A DNA stretch of 64,000 nt from Psychromonas sp. SP041 (GCF_000470315.2 NZ_CBRF02000021.1:1-64000), one strand, 5' to 3'; counted from the first letter of the stretch, positions 1 to 10,785 are shown. A program made the numbers and translations. Notes: generated from the letters alone by a model not told the origin.

Positions 1-100
1 ATAGAAAGTTTAATATACCGAGTCTTAATAAAAGTTTTTGTGAAATTATTTATAAATGAATATAACTAAGACAAATTATTGTTAACAAAAAGAAATTCAT

Positions 101-1018
101 ATGTTTTTTAGTTTACGAAAATTTATAAAAAAGTATGTGTATAGATACATGATGTACAATAATGTTGAGCGATTATTAGCTGTTACAATCAAATCTACTC
201 ATTTATTAAACTTAGCTTTAACAAGTAATACAGATATAGTTTCTAAAAGAATTGCAGGAGAAACTGAGCTAATATTAAGTTTTACAACTTATAATAAAAG
301 AGTTCATGATGTTCACTTAGTGATTGAATCTATAGCAGAACAAACACTAAAACCTAATCGATTAATACTTTGGTTAGATGAGAATGAATTTACACTAGAG
401 ACTATCCCTCTGATTTTGCACAAGCAAATAGAGCGTGGTTTAGAAGTTCGCTTTTGCCCTAATTACAAATCTTATAAGAAGTTAATCCCCACATTAATGC
501 AATTTCCAAATGCAAACATTATTACTATTGATGATGATGTACTTTATCCTCATGATATGATTGAAATTTTATATAAAGAAAATAAACTATTTCCTAACTG
601 TATTTTAAGTCATATGGCTCATAAGATAGTTTTAGACCTAGAAGGTTATCCTTTACCTTATTTGAAGTGGGAAATCGGCACAGCTGAACATAAAGAGGGG
701 AAATTGATTGTCCCAATTGGTGTTGGCGGTGTTTTTTACCCGGTAGGGGCGTTAAGCCATGAATGTTTAAATAATAAAAAATTTACTGCTTTAGCCCCAC
801 ATGCCGATGATATCTGGTTTAAAGCTATGTCTTTATTAAATGATATAAAATGTAAAAAAGTAAATGATGCTCGTGATTTTTCTGAGCGATTTTTGATTCT
901 GCAAAACAATCAAGATATAGGTTTGATGCATGAAAATTTTTTTAAAGGTAGAAATGATGAGCAAATAAAGAATGTATTTGAACAATATAATATTAAAAGC
1001 TATTTAGGTTTCAATTAA
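101..1018 (+). CDS. Glycosyltransferase (GT2-like)
   Basis: The 305-residue protein probably transfers a sugar in surface polysaccharide assembly in the cytoplasm; donor and acceptor are unknown. After a basic N-terminus, residues about 55-150 resemble a GT-A nucleotide-sugar domain: a beta-strand (LILSFTTYNKR), a helix with SIAEQTLKPNRLILW, and an acidic IDDDV motif near residue 143 that fits a DxD metal site. No membrane segment is clear. It is the first of four same-strand glycosyltransferase genes and is markedly AT-rich, typical of variable O-antigen or capsule loci. The start follows a weak AAAAAGAAA ribosome site; a later methionine pair at residues 17-18 is possible. The fold assignment is fairly safe; the specificity is not. 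Confidence 0.75.
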   Translation: MFFSLRKFIKKYVYRYMMYNNVERLLAVTIKSTHLLNLALTSNTDIVSKRIAGETELILSFTTYNKRVHDVHLVIESIAEQTLKPNRLILWLDENEFTLETIPLILHKQIERGLEVRFCPNYKSYKKLIPTLMQFPNANIITIDDDVLYPHDMIEILYKENKLFPNCILSHMAHKIVLDLEGYPLPYLKWEIGTAEHKEGKLIVPIGVGGVFYPVGALSHECLNNKKFTALAPHADDIWFKAMSLLNDIKCKKVNDARDFSERFLILQNNQDIGLMHENFFKGRNDEQIKNVFEQYNIKSYLGFN

Positions 1019-1140
1019 TATTAAAGAATAATAAAAGAGTGTTAGCTAGACGGTTTTATTAGTTATCGAAATAATAATTGGTTTATTAGAATGTTAATTA
1101 TAAATTAATTTGAACTTATGATAAGAGAAGTGAAAATATT

Positions 1141-2211
1141 TTGAATATTGTTTATATATCCGATTCTTACTTAGACTTGTCTATTTTTATGAGCCAAGTT
1201 CATACATTGTGTAATTATCATTCCAAACAAAACAATATAAAGCTTATAGCATTATGTAGTCATAGGGATATGAAGTTAGATAAGCCTAATGATGCAAAAT
1301 ATGAACTTATTAAAATATATCGCTATCCTAGAATGTTTATTCCATCTGTTAATAAACTTCGAGCTTTAACCATTTCAAATAAAATACGTAGAGAATTTGA
1401 ACACGCTGATATTATACATTGCAGAGGGCATGTTGGCAGTCTATTTGCCGTTAATTTATTAAAGAGGTTTAACTTAGATAAAAAAGTGATAGCCGATATA
1501 AGAGGTGCAATAGTAGAAGAAAAAAAAAGCTCTCAAGTAAAGTTATCAAATTTTTATTCATTACAATCTAAAAAAACTGAGGAAATAGTTTTTGCACACG
1601 CATATTATTTCTTTTTTGTATCAAATAATATGCAGAAATATTATAAAGAAAAGTATAAGTTCAAACAAAATAGTGCTGTATTTCCAACGATAGTAAATGA
1701 AGAATTTTTTTATAAATCTATAAAGTTGAGAAATGAATACCGAGACAAACTTAATGTTAAAGATAAACAGGTTTATATCTATGTAGGCGGAGCAGATTAC
1801 TGGCAAAATCTTGATAAAATAATTTTGAAGTTTAATGAGTTAAGTATTAAAGAAGTAAATAAATATTTTTTTATCATTATTACTAATGAGATCAATTTTG
1901 TTAAAGATTTTAGTATCAAGAATAATATTGATCTCAGCGATTTTTATATCGGTTCTTTAGCCTACTCAGATGTTTGTAAATATCTAAATGCTTCAGATTA
2001 TGGTGTTATAGTAAGAAATAGCAGTGTTATTAATTATGTAGCATCCCCTACTAAAATAAATGAATATTTAGCATGTGAATTGAAAGTAATAAATTCAATA
2101 GATCAAATTGGCATCAATAATACATTTTTAAATCAAGAATATAAATCTACAGATAAAATAATAAACGAACAAAATGAAATATTTTATGCAATTGCAAAGG
2201 CATTTGATTAG
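1141..2211 (+). CDS. Glycosyltransferase family 4-like
   Basis: The 356-residue protein resembles a GT-B retaining glycosyltransferase. It opens with a hydrophobic strand (NIVYISDSY), has an N-lobe ending near ADIIHCRGH, and a C-lobe with VYIYVGGADYWQ followed by a YIGSLAYSDV segment and a region with SPTKINEYLAC near residue 305, like the donor-binding Glu area of GT4 enzymes. The start is TTG, with GAGAAG about 8 bp upstream; no in-frame ATG would give a better N-terminus. AT content is very high, as in its neighbours, which suggests a horizontally exchanged polysaccharide locus. The sugar transferred cannot be told. Confidence 0.75.
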   Translation: MNIVYISDSYLDLSIFMSQVHTLCNYHSKQNNIKLIALCSHRDMKLDKPNDAKYELIKIYRYPRMFIPSVNKLRALTISNKIRREFEHADIIHCRGHVGSLFAVNLLKRFNLDKKVIADIRGAIVEEKKSSQVKLSNFYSLQSKKTEEIVFAHAYYFFFVSNNMQKYYKEKYKFKQNSAVFPTIVNEEFFYKSIKLRNEYRDKLNVKDKQVYIYVGGADYWQNLDKIILKFNELSIKEVNKYFFIIITNEINFVKDFSIKNNIDLSDFYIGSLAYSDVCKYLNASDYGVIVRNSSVINYVASPTKINEYLACELKVINSIDQIGINNTFLNQEYKSTDKIINEQNEIFYAIAKAFD

Positions 2212-2278
2212 TACTAATTATGCTTATTTTTAAAACTCAATCTATTAGCTGTTTCTAACCGAAATAAAAGGTGATTAT

Positions 2279-3319
2279 ATGAAAAGAGTTTTAATTATCA
2301 TTCCAGATATTTCACTTGCTGGAGGAACAGAGAAAGTTGCTTCATTTATTGCCAACAGTCTTGTTACTTTGAATTTAAATGTCACGATATTAAACTTATC
2401 GAGTAATTGCAGTCCTTTCTATAGAGTATCTTCACAAGTTAAAATCGATTCATATGAAAATAAAAAATTTTTTTTATTTTCATATTTCAAAAAAAATTAT
2501 TTTGATATTGTTATACCTATTTCAATGGGGAGGCTTTCTGTAGAAATATCATTCCTTTTTAAGTTATGTTCAATACCATCGACTCTTATTTTAAGCGAAC
2601 ATGTTTCTTATGAATCTTTCTCCAAGCCTGTAAAGATACTAAAAAAATTTGCTTATTCTTTTTCTGATCATGTAGTCTTATTAACTCAGCATGATCAACT
2701 TCTATTGAAGAAGAAAACAAATTGCAAAACTAGTGTTATTCCTAATGCAAGCCGCTTTATTCCTATAGAAAACGTTAATTGTAAACCTTCTAGTAAAATA
2801 GTCCTGGCTGTTGGGCGTATGACATATCAAAAAGGATTTGATCGTTTGCTTCATCTTTGGAGTAAAACGTCTAGTAAAGAAAACTGGAAGCTCAGGTTGA
2901 TTGGTGAAGGTGAAGATAAGAAAGCTTTAATATCTTTAGCAATCATGTTAAAGATCGAGGATTCTGTGGAGTTTTTACCTGTTACTACGAATATTGATAA
3001 AGAATACTTAAATGCAGAACTTCTTGTTATGACATCTAGGTATGAAGGACTACCCTTGGCCATAGTTGAAGCAAAGTCATTTGGAACTCCCTGTATTGCT
3101 TATAATTGTAAAACGGGTCCACAAGAATTAATAGAAAATCAAGCAAGTGGAGTTTTGATCGAAAATGGTAATCAAAGTAAATTCATTTACCACTTAGAAA
3201 GGTTACTAAATGATGAAAATCATTTAACAAATTTACAAAAGGGTGCATTAAATAGTGCAAGTAATTTTACTGAGGAAAAAATTGCTTCATATTGGAGTGA
3301 TTTGATAAATGCCTATTAA
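2279..3319 (+). CDS. Glycosyltransferase family 4
   Basis: A 346-residue GT-B glycosyltransferase. The N-lobe has the glycine-rich loop SLAGGTEKVASF (about residues 12-23). The C-lobe starts with VLAVGRMTYQKGFDRLL, has LRLIGEGEDK, and carries the E-x7-E donor-binding motif in SRYEGLPLAIVEAKSFGTP. This resembles enzymes that add GalNAc, Gal or Glc to O-antigen repeats. AGGTG lies 5-9 bp before the ATG. Its last codons overlap the next glycosyltransferase gene, which points to translational coupling. Donor and linkage are unknown. Confidence 0.88.
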   Translation: MKRVLIIIPDISLAGGTEKVASFIANSLVTLNLNVTILNLSSNCSPFYRVSSQVKIDSYENKKFFLFSYFKKNYFDIVIPISMGRLSVEISFLFKLCSIPSTLILSEHVSYESFSKPVKILKKFAYSFSDHVVLLTQHDQLLLKKKTNCKTSVIPNASRFIPIENVNCKPSSKIVLAVGRMTYQKGFDRLLHLWSKTSSKENWKLRLIGEGEDKKALISLAIMLKIEDSVEFLPVTTNIDKEYLNAELLVMTSRYEGLPLAIVEAKSFGTPCIAYNCKTGPQELIENQASGVLIENGNQSKFIYHLERLLNDENHLTNLQKGALNSASNFTEEKIASYWSDLINAY

Positions 3320-4100
3320 GTGGAATTGTTATGAAAGTAAAAATATCATGTTTATAAATGACTTAGTTTCTATCGTTATGCCTACCTATAACTCAGGTAA
3401 GTATATTATTAATAGCATAGAGTCTGTATTGTCTCAATCATATCAAAATTGGCAACTATTTATTGTCGACGATTATTCCACAGACAATACTCTCAATATT
3501 ATTCTCACTTTTAAAGATCCAAGAATAATTTTGATAAAAAATGATAGTAATAAAGGGGCCGTATTCACTCGTAATAGAGCTATCCAAGCTGCAAAAGGAC
3601 AATTTATTGCATTTCTTGATAGTGATGATTTATGGTTGCCTAATAAATTAAGCCAACAAATAGCTACGTTAAGACAACAAAATAATGCAGTGTGTTGCCA
3701 CTCAAGCTTCAGGCGTATTGATGAGTCTGGAAAATTCATTAATGATGTTAAAACAGTTAAATATATTAACTTATCGTTAATGCGAAAAAGTAACTTTATT
3801 GGAAATTCAACAGGGATTATTGATCGTAATAAAGTTGGAACTGTATTTCAGAAGGAAAGGAAGCATGAAGATTATATCATGTGGCTAGATGTGTTAAGTA
3901 AAACAGAAGAAGCTTACTCAATTGGTATTGAAGAAGTATTGGCTGAATACCGTGTCAGATCCTCTTCACTTTCTTCTAACAAAGTCCAATCATTAAATTG
4001 GCACTGGTCAATTCTTAGGAAAGAACAAGAATTATCAATATTCAGTGCAGTTTATTATTTATGTCATTATGTTTATTTTGGGATAAAAAAAAGAACATAG
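3309..4100 (+). CDS. Glycosyltransferase family 2
   Basis: A GT-A inverting glycosyltransferase, 263 residues from the first ATG. It has the classic N-terminus VSIVMPTYNSGKYI, then QLFIVDDYSTDNT and the metal-binding AFLDSDDLWLP motif, and a C-terminal HEDYIMWL segment where family members place the catalytic base. The first ATG lies inside the end of the preceding gene. A start at 3348 (MFINDLVSIV, 250 residues) gives a more typical N-terminus and may be the real one. It is the last gene of the AT-rich glycosyltransferase run and meets the minus-strand sugar-phosphate transferase 8 bp further on. No terminator is evident in that gap. Confidence 0.88.
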   Translation: MPIKWNCYESKNIMFINDLVSIVMPTYNSGKYIINSIESVLSQSYQNWQLFIVDDYSTDNTLNIILTFKDPRIILIKNDSNKGAVFTRNRAIQAAKGQFIAFLDSDDLWLPNKLSQQIATLRQQNNAVCCHSSFRRIDESGKFINDVKTVKYINLSLMRKSNFIGNSTGIIDRNKVGTVFQKERKHEDYIMWLDVLSKTEEAYSIGIEEVLAEYRVRSSSLSSNKVQSLNWHWSILRKEQELSIFSAVYYLCHYVYFGIKKRT

Positions 4101-4108
4101 CTTCTAGC

Positions 4109-5338
4109 TCACTTCGCCCCAAACCCCGTTAGCATGGTTTTAAGCGTTTTAAAGAATATGTTTGCATCAAGCCAGAACGAAAGGTGTTTGATGTAGTAGA
4201 GGTCGTGTGCGAGCTTCTCACGGGTTGAATCGGTATCTGCTGTATAACCTTGGACTGTTTGTGCCCAACCTGTAATGCCCGGTTTTACCATGTGACGGTA
4301 GCCATAAAACGGAATCTCGGCTTCAAAGGCTTTTACAAAGACCTCTTGCTCTGGTCTTGGCCCAATTAATGCCATTTCACCTTTTAGTACATTAAAAAAT
4401 TGTGGTATTTCATCGATGCGCGTTTGACGAATAAATCTGCCAATTCTCGTGACTCTTGCCCTTTCTTCGGTAGCAAATTTAGAGTCGGCTTTTGGGCAAG
4501 TTACTTCCATGCTTCTTAGTTTATATATTTTAAATACTTTTCCGGCTTGGCCCACTCTATTTTGTGTATAAAAAATAGGGCCTTTGCTTTCTAATTTAAT
4601 TGCAATGCTGACTATCATCAATAGTGGTAATAGTAGAGGTAAGCTCGCTATTATAAGGGTGGATTCTATTATCCGTTTTATTAAGCGGTAACTGGGATTG
4701 GTATTTAAAGCATTTAATGCACTTTCAGATAGGTGTGTATTGGGGACTTTACCTTCAATCATTTCTCTAATGGTTTCAGAGTGGTAAACAACGATATTAT
4801 TGATACTACAGTCGGCAATAAACTTTTCTTGTTCAGGTGTTAATGGATCATGTAAATTGACGACCAAGCCTTGCTCAATTTGATTGAGGTGATAAGGCGG
4901 TGTAATCGTTTTTATTTCAATATGTCGATTCGTGCTCAGAGAAGAAAGTGAGAAATTATCAATGGCCTGTAGTTTTAAAATAGCGGATTTACGATTCAAT
5001 AAAGTAGTAAAGAATAACCAACATAAAACAACACTAAAGCCATAAAGTAAAGTAGGGCGTGAATACTCAATGCGCAATAAAACAATGGCAATAATAGCAA
5101 TGCTATAAGTCGATAATAGGACGGGTAAAATATATAAACTTTTATCAACTAACAGGTATTTAGTAATTCTTGGTAAGACAATAACCGTGCTTGAATACAC
5201 TGCAATAGTGATCAGTAAGCTATTGTAAACAGTCGTGAATGAAAGTGGCATTAGGATATCGATAAAAGCATAAATCAATGCAACGCCAATACCATAAGAA
5301 ATGTATTTGTTAGAGAGTAATTGTTTGATTTTATACAT
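4109..5338 (-). CDS. Undecaprenyl-phosphate sugar-1-phosphate transferase
   Basis: This inner-membrane enzyme would start a repeat unit by moving a hexose-1-phosphate from a nucleotide sugar to undecaprenyl phosphate. The 409-residue protein has four predicted membrane spans in the first ~115 residues, a soluble middle region, another hydrophobic segment near 225-250, and the bacterial sugar transferase domain: QNRVGQAGKVFKIYKLRSM, TRIGRFIRQTRIDEIPQF, LIGPRPE and HMVKPGITGWAQ. The length and order fit WbaP/WcaJ/PssY enzymes. The substrate (galactose, glucose or another) is not shown. Together with the adjoining glycosyltransferases it suggests one polysaccharide pathway. Confidence 0.9.
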   Translation of the reverse strand: MYKIKQLLSNKYISYGIGVALIYAFIDILMPLSFTTVYNSLLITIAVYSSTVIVLPRITKYLLVDKSLYILPVLLSTYSIAIIAIVLLRIEYSRPTLLYGFSVVLCWLFFTTLLNRKSAILKLQAIDNFSLSSLSTNRHIEIKTITPPYHLNQIEQGLVVNLHDPLTPEQEKFIADCSINNIVVYHSETIREMIEGKVPNTHLSESALNALNTNPSYRLIKRIIESTLIIASLPLLLPLLMIVSIAIKLESKGPIFYTQNRVGQAGKVFKIYKLRSMEVTCPKADSKFATEERARVTRIGRFIRQTRIDEIPQFFNVLKGEMALIGPRPEQEVFVKAFEAEIPFYGYRHMVKPGITGWAQTVQGYTADTDSTREKLAHDLYYIKHLSFWLDANIFFKTLKTMLTGFGAK

Positions 5339-5453
5339 TTTTTGGTGCTACTCATGCAATGATGTAAAGAAACTAATTAATATTATTCTAGAATAACATT
5401 AATTAGTTGAGCTTGTGTTATTTGCCAATACTAAGGTTTTTTGAATTTTAAAG

Positions 5454-6149
5454 TCATAAATTATGTTGATAATATTGGTAAAAAGTCAGTACTTTAGACA
5501 CATATTTTTGTGTTTCAGGATACGGAGGAATTTGCCTTTTGTATTTTCTTACTGCACCTTCCCCTGCATTATAAGCCGCTGCCGCTAGTTCTCTGGTCTT
5601 AAATTCTTTTAATAATATTTTTAAATATAAAGCACCTGCATAGATGTTTTGTATCGGATCAAATGAATCGGTAACTGAAAAACGTTTAGCGGTTTCAGGC
5701 ATCAGTTGCATTAATCCTTGTGCTCCAGCGGAAGATATTGCTTTGCTTTGATAAGCCGACTCTGCGGTAATGATGGCATGTAAAAAAGCCGGATCCAGTT
5801 GGTTCTTTTCTGCCGCTTTTATAATAATAGGGTGGTATTTTCTTTGCAGTGTTTTATTTCGAGGAATTGAAATATTAGTATAGCTTTTGGCTTTCCAATT
5901 TCTAAAACTATGCGGTTTTTTGTTGGTATCACTGCGCAATAATAACGTGTAATTTTTATCTTCTTTTCGTTCAGAAAAGTGTTTATTTCCTTTCTTATCG
6001 ATATACATATAAATATCGGCTGTGGCTATAAAAGAAATCCCACTTAAGCACAGTAATATACAAGACAAAATGCAGCGTGGCGCAGATGAAAGCATAATGT
6101 TGAATCTATCATTAGACTTTTGATTGACTCTGTTACTGAACTTCATCAT
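5454..6149 (-). CDS. Lytic transglycosylase, SLT domain
   Basis: A 231-residue exported murein lytic transglycosylase. A hydrophobic signal (about residues 24-44, ending ISFIATA) is followed by a DUF4124-like stretch (DIYMYIDKKGNKHFSE) and the SLT domain: the catalytic Glu in AIITAESAYQSKAISSAGA, then QGLMQLMPETAKRF, and AAYNAGEGAVRKY near the end. It would cut peptidoglycan between MurNAc and GlcNAc. It overlaps the ligase gene upstream by 4 bp (ATGA), so the two are probably translationally coupled. The real start could be either of the first two methionines. Confidence 0.92.
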   Translation of the reverse strand: MMKFSNRVNQKSNDRFNIMLSSAPRCILSCILLCLSGISFIATADIYMYIDKKGNKHFSERKEDKNYTLLLRSDTNKKPHSFRNWKAKSYTNISIPRNKTLQRKYHPIIIKAAEKNQLDPAFLHAIITAESAYQSKAISSAGAQGLMQLMPETAKRFSVTDSFDPIQNIYAGALYLKILLKEFKTRELAAAAYNAGEGAVRKYKRQIPPYPETQKYVSKVLTFYQYYQHNL

Positions 6150-7885
6150 TGAACCTCACTATGGCTATTTAAAGCACTGCTGGTTATTGTTTTTGTCCCT
6201 GTTGATATAGCCTCTGAAGTTATTTCTTTAGGTTTATCTGCATCCTTTAAGCCTTTATCCCCTGGGAATAAATAACGCGCATAATTAAGAGTCTCAATCG
6301 CTTGCTTTGACTGATTATTGTATTTATAAGCTATATATAATAGATGGTAAAAGAAAGGTTTCGGTGTGTTATAAACAGTTTGTTCTAATGCTAATGTGAC
6401 TTGCTTAAGTTCTTCTGTATTGCCCGTATTCATGGCACTTGTTAGTCTGAAATTATATAAATGAAATGAAATATTATTATCGAATACCAATGGGTTAACA
6501 ATACTAAGAAGTTCTCTAATATCTGGTGTTCTACTTCGTTCGAAGTGGGTCATTGTGTGGATAGTAAATAAATTAGTGATCATAAAAATGGCTGTGAATA
6601 GTGGAATCAAAGTACCTGCGACACGTAAAAAGAACGTCGGAGTAAAGTGCTTCTCACTGACTTTTTGTGATTCAGAATCAACATAAAATACCAGCACCAT
6701 TAACACTAACCAATGCAGTGCTGAGTGATACAAAGGGTATTCCGTTTGAGTATGTAGCCCTATAGGAATGACTAAGGCTAATAGTGCTAATGCTTTTGGC
6801 CATTGAAAGGAACTTAATCGATGGAAAAAGGTGAGCACTAATAGCAACATACCTAATATTGGTGCTACTCCACCTTCAATTGCCCAAAAAATAAGGTCGT
6901 TATGAGGGTGTGTTAATACTTGCGTAAACTTTTTTAACTCGCCTTTTTCAACACGCTCTGCATGCGTTGTTAAATACGCTTTCTCAAAACCACCGTAACC
7001 ATAACCGAATAATGGTTTTGCTTTTATCATGTGCAAACCATGCTGGTACATTTCGATGCGGGCGCCGCCTTCTTTCATTGCTTCGACGTTACGGGCACCT
7101 AGTGCATCACCTTTCATTGAAGCAAAACCGATACCTAATAAAATAGCTAATCCGAATAACATAAAACGTTTTTTATTACTTTGCCAAGCCCAAGGCGTTA
7201 ATAGTAATAAACCAATTAATGCCCCGAGATAACCAGTTCGTGACATAGCAACACTGATCACCCAGATATTGAGCATTGCAGTGAGCAATAACCAAGCTTG
7301 TAGTTTTTTATTGTTTACTTGCTGTAATAAGTAGCCACTTAATAGCAAGGTGGTTGCCATAAAACTAGCTAATACATTGGGCTGTTGGAATATACCGTAA
7401 GGGCGACCATAACCGACGTTATAGCCAAAATAGTTGCTTGCTGGTAACAAGTAATCTTGCATTAAGCTGTAACAGGCTTGAATAAAACCCGCCAACACAA
7501 TCAATAAGAGAAGCTTTTCAATCTGCTGACGAGTAAAGCTAAATTGCTGCAAGCTCAAAAAGAGCAGAATACCGGCAAAAAGGCCCAATAAACGCGTGTA
7601 GCTTTGGTCTGAAAACTCATTATTAGGGTAAAAAAGAGGGACAAAAAATAATCCTAAAGCGATGAATATGATCGCAGTATATTTTGAATAAATAATTTTT
7701 TGTTGTGCTGTTATTCTCCATAAACCTAAACCAATTAATAGAGAGAAAAATATCCAAACAACGTTATTAACTGCTATTTGTAAGCCACTACCACCTTGAT
7801 TATGTTGAAAGTAGTGCGCGCCTAAGCCCATTAAAAGTGCAAAACTAATAAAGAAGGCACGTGTTAGCTTTTGTTGTAAGTCCAT
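6146..7885 (-). CDS. PglL/WaaL-type O-antigen or protein O-glycan ligase
   Basis: A 579-residue polytopic membrane protein of the O-antigen ligase superfamily, with about 11-12 hydrophobic spans. RPYGIFQQPNVLASF fits the PglL-type N-terminal signature. FGYGYGGFEKAYL followed by TQVLTHPHNDLIFWAIEGG is the conserved periplasmic loop with the HPHND motif. The ~160-residue C-terminal soluble region fits a Wzy_C_2 tail. PglL enzymes transfer lipid-linked glycans to protein in the periplasm; WaaL enzymes transfer them to lipid A-core. The tail and signature favour the PglL side, but sequence alone does not decide. Confidence 0.85.
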   Translation of the reverse strand: MDLQQKLTRAFFISFALLMGLGAHYFQHNQGGSGLQIAVNNVVWIFFSLLIGLGLWRITAQQKIIYSKYTAIIFIALGLFFVPLFYPNNEFSDQSYTRLLGLFAGILLFLSLQQFSFTRQQIEKLLLLIVLAGFIQACYSLMQDYLLPASNYFGYNVGYGRPYGIFQQPNVLASFMATTLLLSGYLLQQVNNKKLQAWLLLTAMLNIWVISVAMSRTGYLGALIGLLLLTPWAWQSNKKRFMLFGLAILLGIGFASMKGDALGARNVEAMKEGGARIEMYQHGLHMIKAKPLFGYGYGGFEKAYLTTHAERVEKGELKKFTQVLTHPHNDLIFWAIEGGVAPILGMLLLVLTFFHRLSSFQWPKALALLALVIPIGLHTQTEYPLYHSALHWLVLMVLVFYVDSESQKVSEKHFTPTFFLRVAGTLIPLFTAIFMITNLFTIHTMTHFERSRTPDIRELLSIVNPLVFDNNISFHLYNFRLTSAMNTGNTEELKQVTLALEQTVYNTPKPFFYHLLYIAYKYNNQSKQAIETLNYARYLFPGDKGLKDADKPKEITSEAISTGTKTITSSALNSHSEVQ

Positions 7886-7938
7886 TTATCTCTCATGCTT
7901 TTTAAATTTTATTGATTATCTGTTTATGTGAGTATTTC

Positions 7939-10785
7939 TTACGATTTACTGTTTTTCTTACTGTTCTTATCTAAAATCGTTTTTAAGAATTGCCCAGTAT
8001 AACTACCTTTTACTTTTATTACCTCTTCTGGAGTGCCAGTTGCGATGATCTCACCACCACCATTACCACCTTCGGGACCTAGATCAATGATCCAGTCAGC
8101 TGTTTTAATCACATCTAAGTTATGTTCAATAATAACTAATGTATTACCTTTATCACGTAACGTATGAATGACTTTTAATAACTGAGCAATATCATGAAAG
8201 TGAAGACCTGTCGTCGGCTCATCTAAGATATACAGTGTTTTACCCGTGTCTCTCTTAGATAATTCCTTCGCTAGTTTTACACGTTGGGCCTCGCCACCAG
8301 ATAGTGTCGTTGCTGCTTGACCTAAACGAATATAAGAAAGGCCAACATCCATTAACGTTTGTAATTTTCTCGCGATAACAGGTACTGGCTCGAAAAATTT
8401 AAACGCATCTTCTACTGTCATATCTAATGTTTCGTGAATATTTTTACCTTTGTATTTGACCGATAAGGTTTCACGGTTATAGCGTTGACCTTTACACACG
8501 TCACATGGGACATAAACATCAGGTAAAAAATGCATTTCAACTTTGATCATGCCATCACCTTGGCAAGCTTCACAGCGTCCACCTTTAACATTAAAGCTGA
8601 AACGACCTGGTTTATAACCACGAGATCGTGACTCAGGTGTCGCTGCAAATAATTCACGTATTGGTGTGAAAATTCCCGTGTAGGTTGCTGGGTTTGAACG
8701 CGGTGTTCTACCAATTGGACTTTGGTTAATATCAACGACTTTGTCTAACTGTGATAAACCAGAGATACTCTTATGCGCTAATGCCTCTGCTGTACTGGCT
8801 TTGTTGAGTTTAGTTTGCGCTAATGGAAATAAGGTATCGTTAATTAACGTTGATTTACCTGAGCCTGACACACCAGTAACACAGGTTAATACACCCAATG
8901 GCAAGTCTAAATTGACTGATTTTAAGTTATTTGCACTGGCTGCTTTTAATTTGACCCAGCTACCTGTTAATGGTGTACGTTGAGCTGGAATGCTTATTTC
9001 TTTACGGCCACTCAAGTAGTCTGCTGTTAGCGAGTTTTTAGATTTTAAAATCTTATTGTAGTTACCTTCGGCAATGATTTCACCACCGTGAATACCTGCA
9101 CCAGGGCCAATATCAATAATATGATCGGCTTGACGAATGGCATCTTCGTCATGCTCTACAACAATGACTGTATTACCTAAGTCACGTAAATGCGTTAACG
9201 TTTTCAATAAGCGTTCGTTATCACGTTGATGCAAACCGATTGAAGGTTCATCTAAAACATACATAACGCCCATTAAACCCGCACCAATCTGACTCGCTAA
9301 ACGAATACGTTGTGCTTCACCGCCAGATAATGTTTCTGCACTACGTTCTAAGCTTAGGTAATTCAAACCCACATTAACTAAGAAGCTAAGTCGCTCTAAA
9401 ATTTCTTTTAGTATTTTTTCGGCTATTTTGGCCTTTTGCCCAACTAATTTAATCTCTTTGAAAAATTGTTCTGCATCTGAAATAGATAATTCAGAAACAT
9501 AAGCAAGATTAACGTCATTAATGAACACATTGCGAGACGATTCTTTTAAGCGCGAGCCTGCACAGCTAGAACAAGACTGACGGTTCATATATTTACTTAA
9601 ATACTCACGCATTGCTGGTGATTCTGTTTCTTTATAACGGCGCGCTCGATTTGGAATGACACCTTCAAAAGCATGTAAACGTGAAACCTGATCGCCTCTG
9701 TCGTTACTGTAAGTAAAAGATATTTTTTCTGAGCCGGTACCATTTAACACATACTGTTGGTGCTTTTTAGTTAATGACTTAAACGGTTTGGTAAGTGAAA
9801 AGCCATAATGTGTAGCTACGGCTCTTAATATTTGGTAATAATAATTTGATTTACTGCTCCAACCTTCAATAGCACCGTCGGCTAAACTTAGTGAACTATC
9901 GGTGACAACTCGTGCTTCATCGAAATATTGTTCTACGCCTAAACCATCGCAGGTTTCACAAGCACCGGCTGGGCTATTAAAAGAAAATATGCGCGGCTCT
10001 AGTTCTGAAATGCTGTAGCCACAGTGTGGACAAGAGAAGTTCGCTGAAAATAATTGTTCTGGTTGGCTATCATCCATATACGCTAAAATAGCAGAACCAT
10101 TACTGAGATCTAACGTTGTTTCTACCGACTCGGCAAGGCGTTGCTTTAAGTCATCACGCACTTTAAATCGGTCAACCACGACTTCGATATTGTGTTTTTT
10201 ATGAAGTTCTAGCTTTGGTGGATCGCTTAAGTCACAAATATCCCCGTCAATTCGAGCTCGTAAAAAACCTTGTGCCGCTAAGCTTTCGAATGTTTTAACA
10301 TGCTCACCTTTACGGCCTTTCACAATCGGAGCAAGTAACATCATTTTGCTACCTTCTGGACTCTCTAAGATAGAGTCGACCATTTGGCTGACGGTTTGAG
10401 CATGTAATGTTACCCCGTGCGTTGGGCAGCGAGGATCTCCGATACGGGCAAATAATAATCGTAAATAATCAGATATTTCGGTAATCGTGCCAACTGTTGA
10501 TCGTGGATTATGCGATGTTGATTTTTGTTCAATAGAAATAGCGGGAGATAAACCTTCTATGTGTTCTACATCAGGTTTCTCCATCAATGATAAGAATTGA
10601 CGAGCATAAGCTGATAATGATTCTACATAACGACGTTGACCTTCAGCATATAAAGTATCAAATGCTAATGAAGACTTTCCTGAGCCAGACAGGCCTGTGA
10701 TCACGACTAATTTATCACGTGGGATCGTTAAGCTAATATTTTTTAAGTTATGTGTTTTTGCACCGCGTATTTCAATATTGTTCAT
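7939..10785 (-). CDS. uvrA: UvrA, excinuclease ABC subunit A
   Basis: A 948-residue DNA damage sensor of nucleotide excision repair, close to the E. coli length (940). It has two ABC ATPase modules: Walker [14 protein letters not shown] near residue 31 and [13 protein letters not shown] near 645, with signatures [13 protein letters not shown] and [13 protein letters not shown]. Zinc-finger CxxC pairs are seen in [23 protein letters not shown] and CEACQGDG...CDVCKGQR. A good ribosome site (GAGTGAG) precedes the ATG. An SOS box lies about 93 bp upstream, so LexA control is expected. The ssb gene often found divergent from uvrA is absent here. Confidence 0.98.
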   Translation of the reverse strand: MNNIEIRGAKTHNLKNISLTIPRDKLVVITGLSGSGKSSLAFDTLYAEGQRRYVESLSAYARQFLSLMEKPDVEHIEGLSPAISIEQKSTSHNPRSTVGTITEISDYLRLLFARIGDPRCPTHGVTLHAQTVSQMVDSILESPEGSKMMLLAPIVKGRKGEHVKTFESLAAQGFLRARIDGDICDLSDPPKLELHKKHNIEVVVDRFKVRDDLKQRLAESVETTLDLSNGSAILAYMDDSQPEQLFSANFSCPHCGYSISELEPRIFSFNSPAGACETCDGLGVEQYFDEARVVTDSSLSLADGAIEGWSSKSNYYYQILRAVATHYGFSLTKPFKSLTKKHQQYVLNGTGSEKISFTYSNDRGDQVSRLHAFEGVIPNRARRYKETESPAMREYLSKYMNRQSCSSCAGSRLKESSRNVFINDVNLAYVSELSISDAEQFFKEIKLVGQKAKIAEKILKEILERLSFLVNVGLNYLSLERSAETLSGGEAQRIRLASQIGAGLMGVMYVLDEPSIGLHQRDNERLLKTLTHLRDLGNTVIVVEHDEDAIRQADHIIDIGPGAGIHGGEIIAEGNYNKILKSKNSLTADYLSGRKEISIPAQRTPLTGSWVKLKAASANNLKSVNLDLPLGVLTCVTGVSGSGKSTLINDTLFPLAQTKLNKASTAEALAHKSISGLSQLDKVVDINQSPIGRTPRSNPATYTGIFTPIRELFAATPESRSRGYKPGRFSFNVKGGRCEACQGDGMIKVEMHFLPDVYVPCDVCKGQRYNRETLSVKYKGKNIHETLDMTVEDAFKFFEPVPVIARKLQTLMDVGLSYIRLGQAATTLSGGEAQRVKLAKELSKRDTGKTLYILDEPTTGLHFHDIAQLLKVIHTLRDKGNTLVIIEHNLDVIKTADWIIDLGPEGGNGGGEIIATGTPEEVIKVKGSYTGQFLKTILDKNSKKNSKS

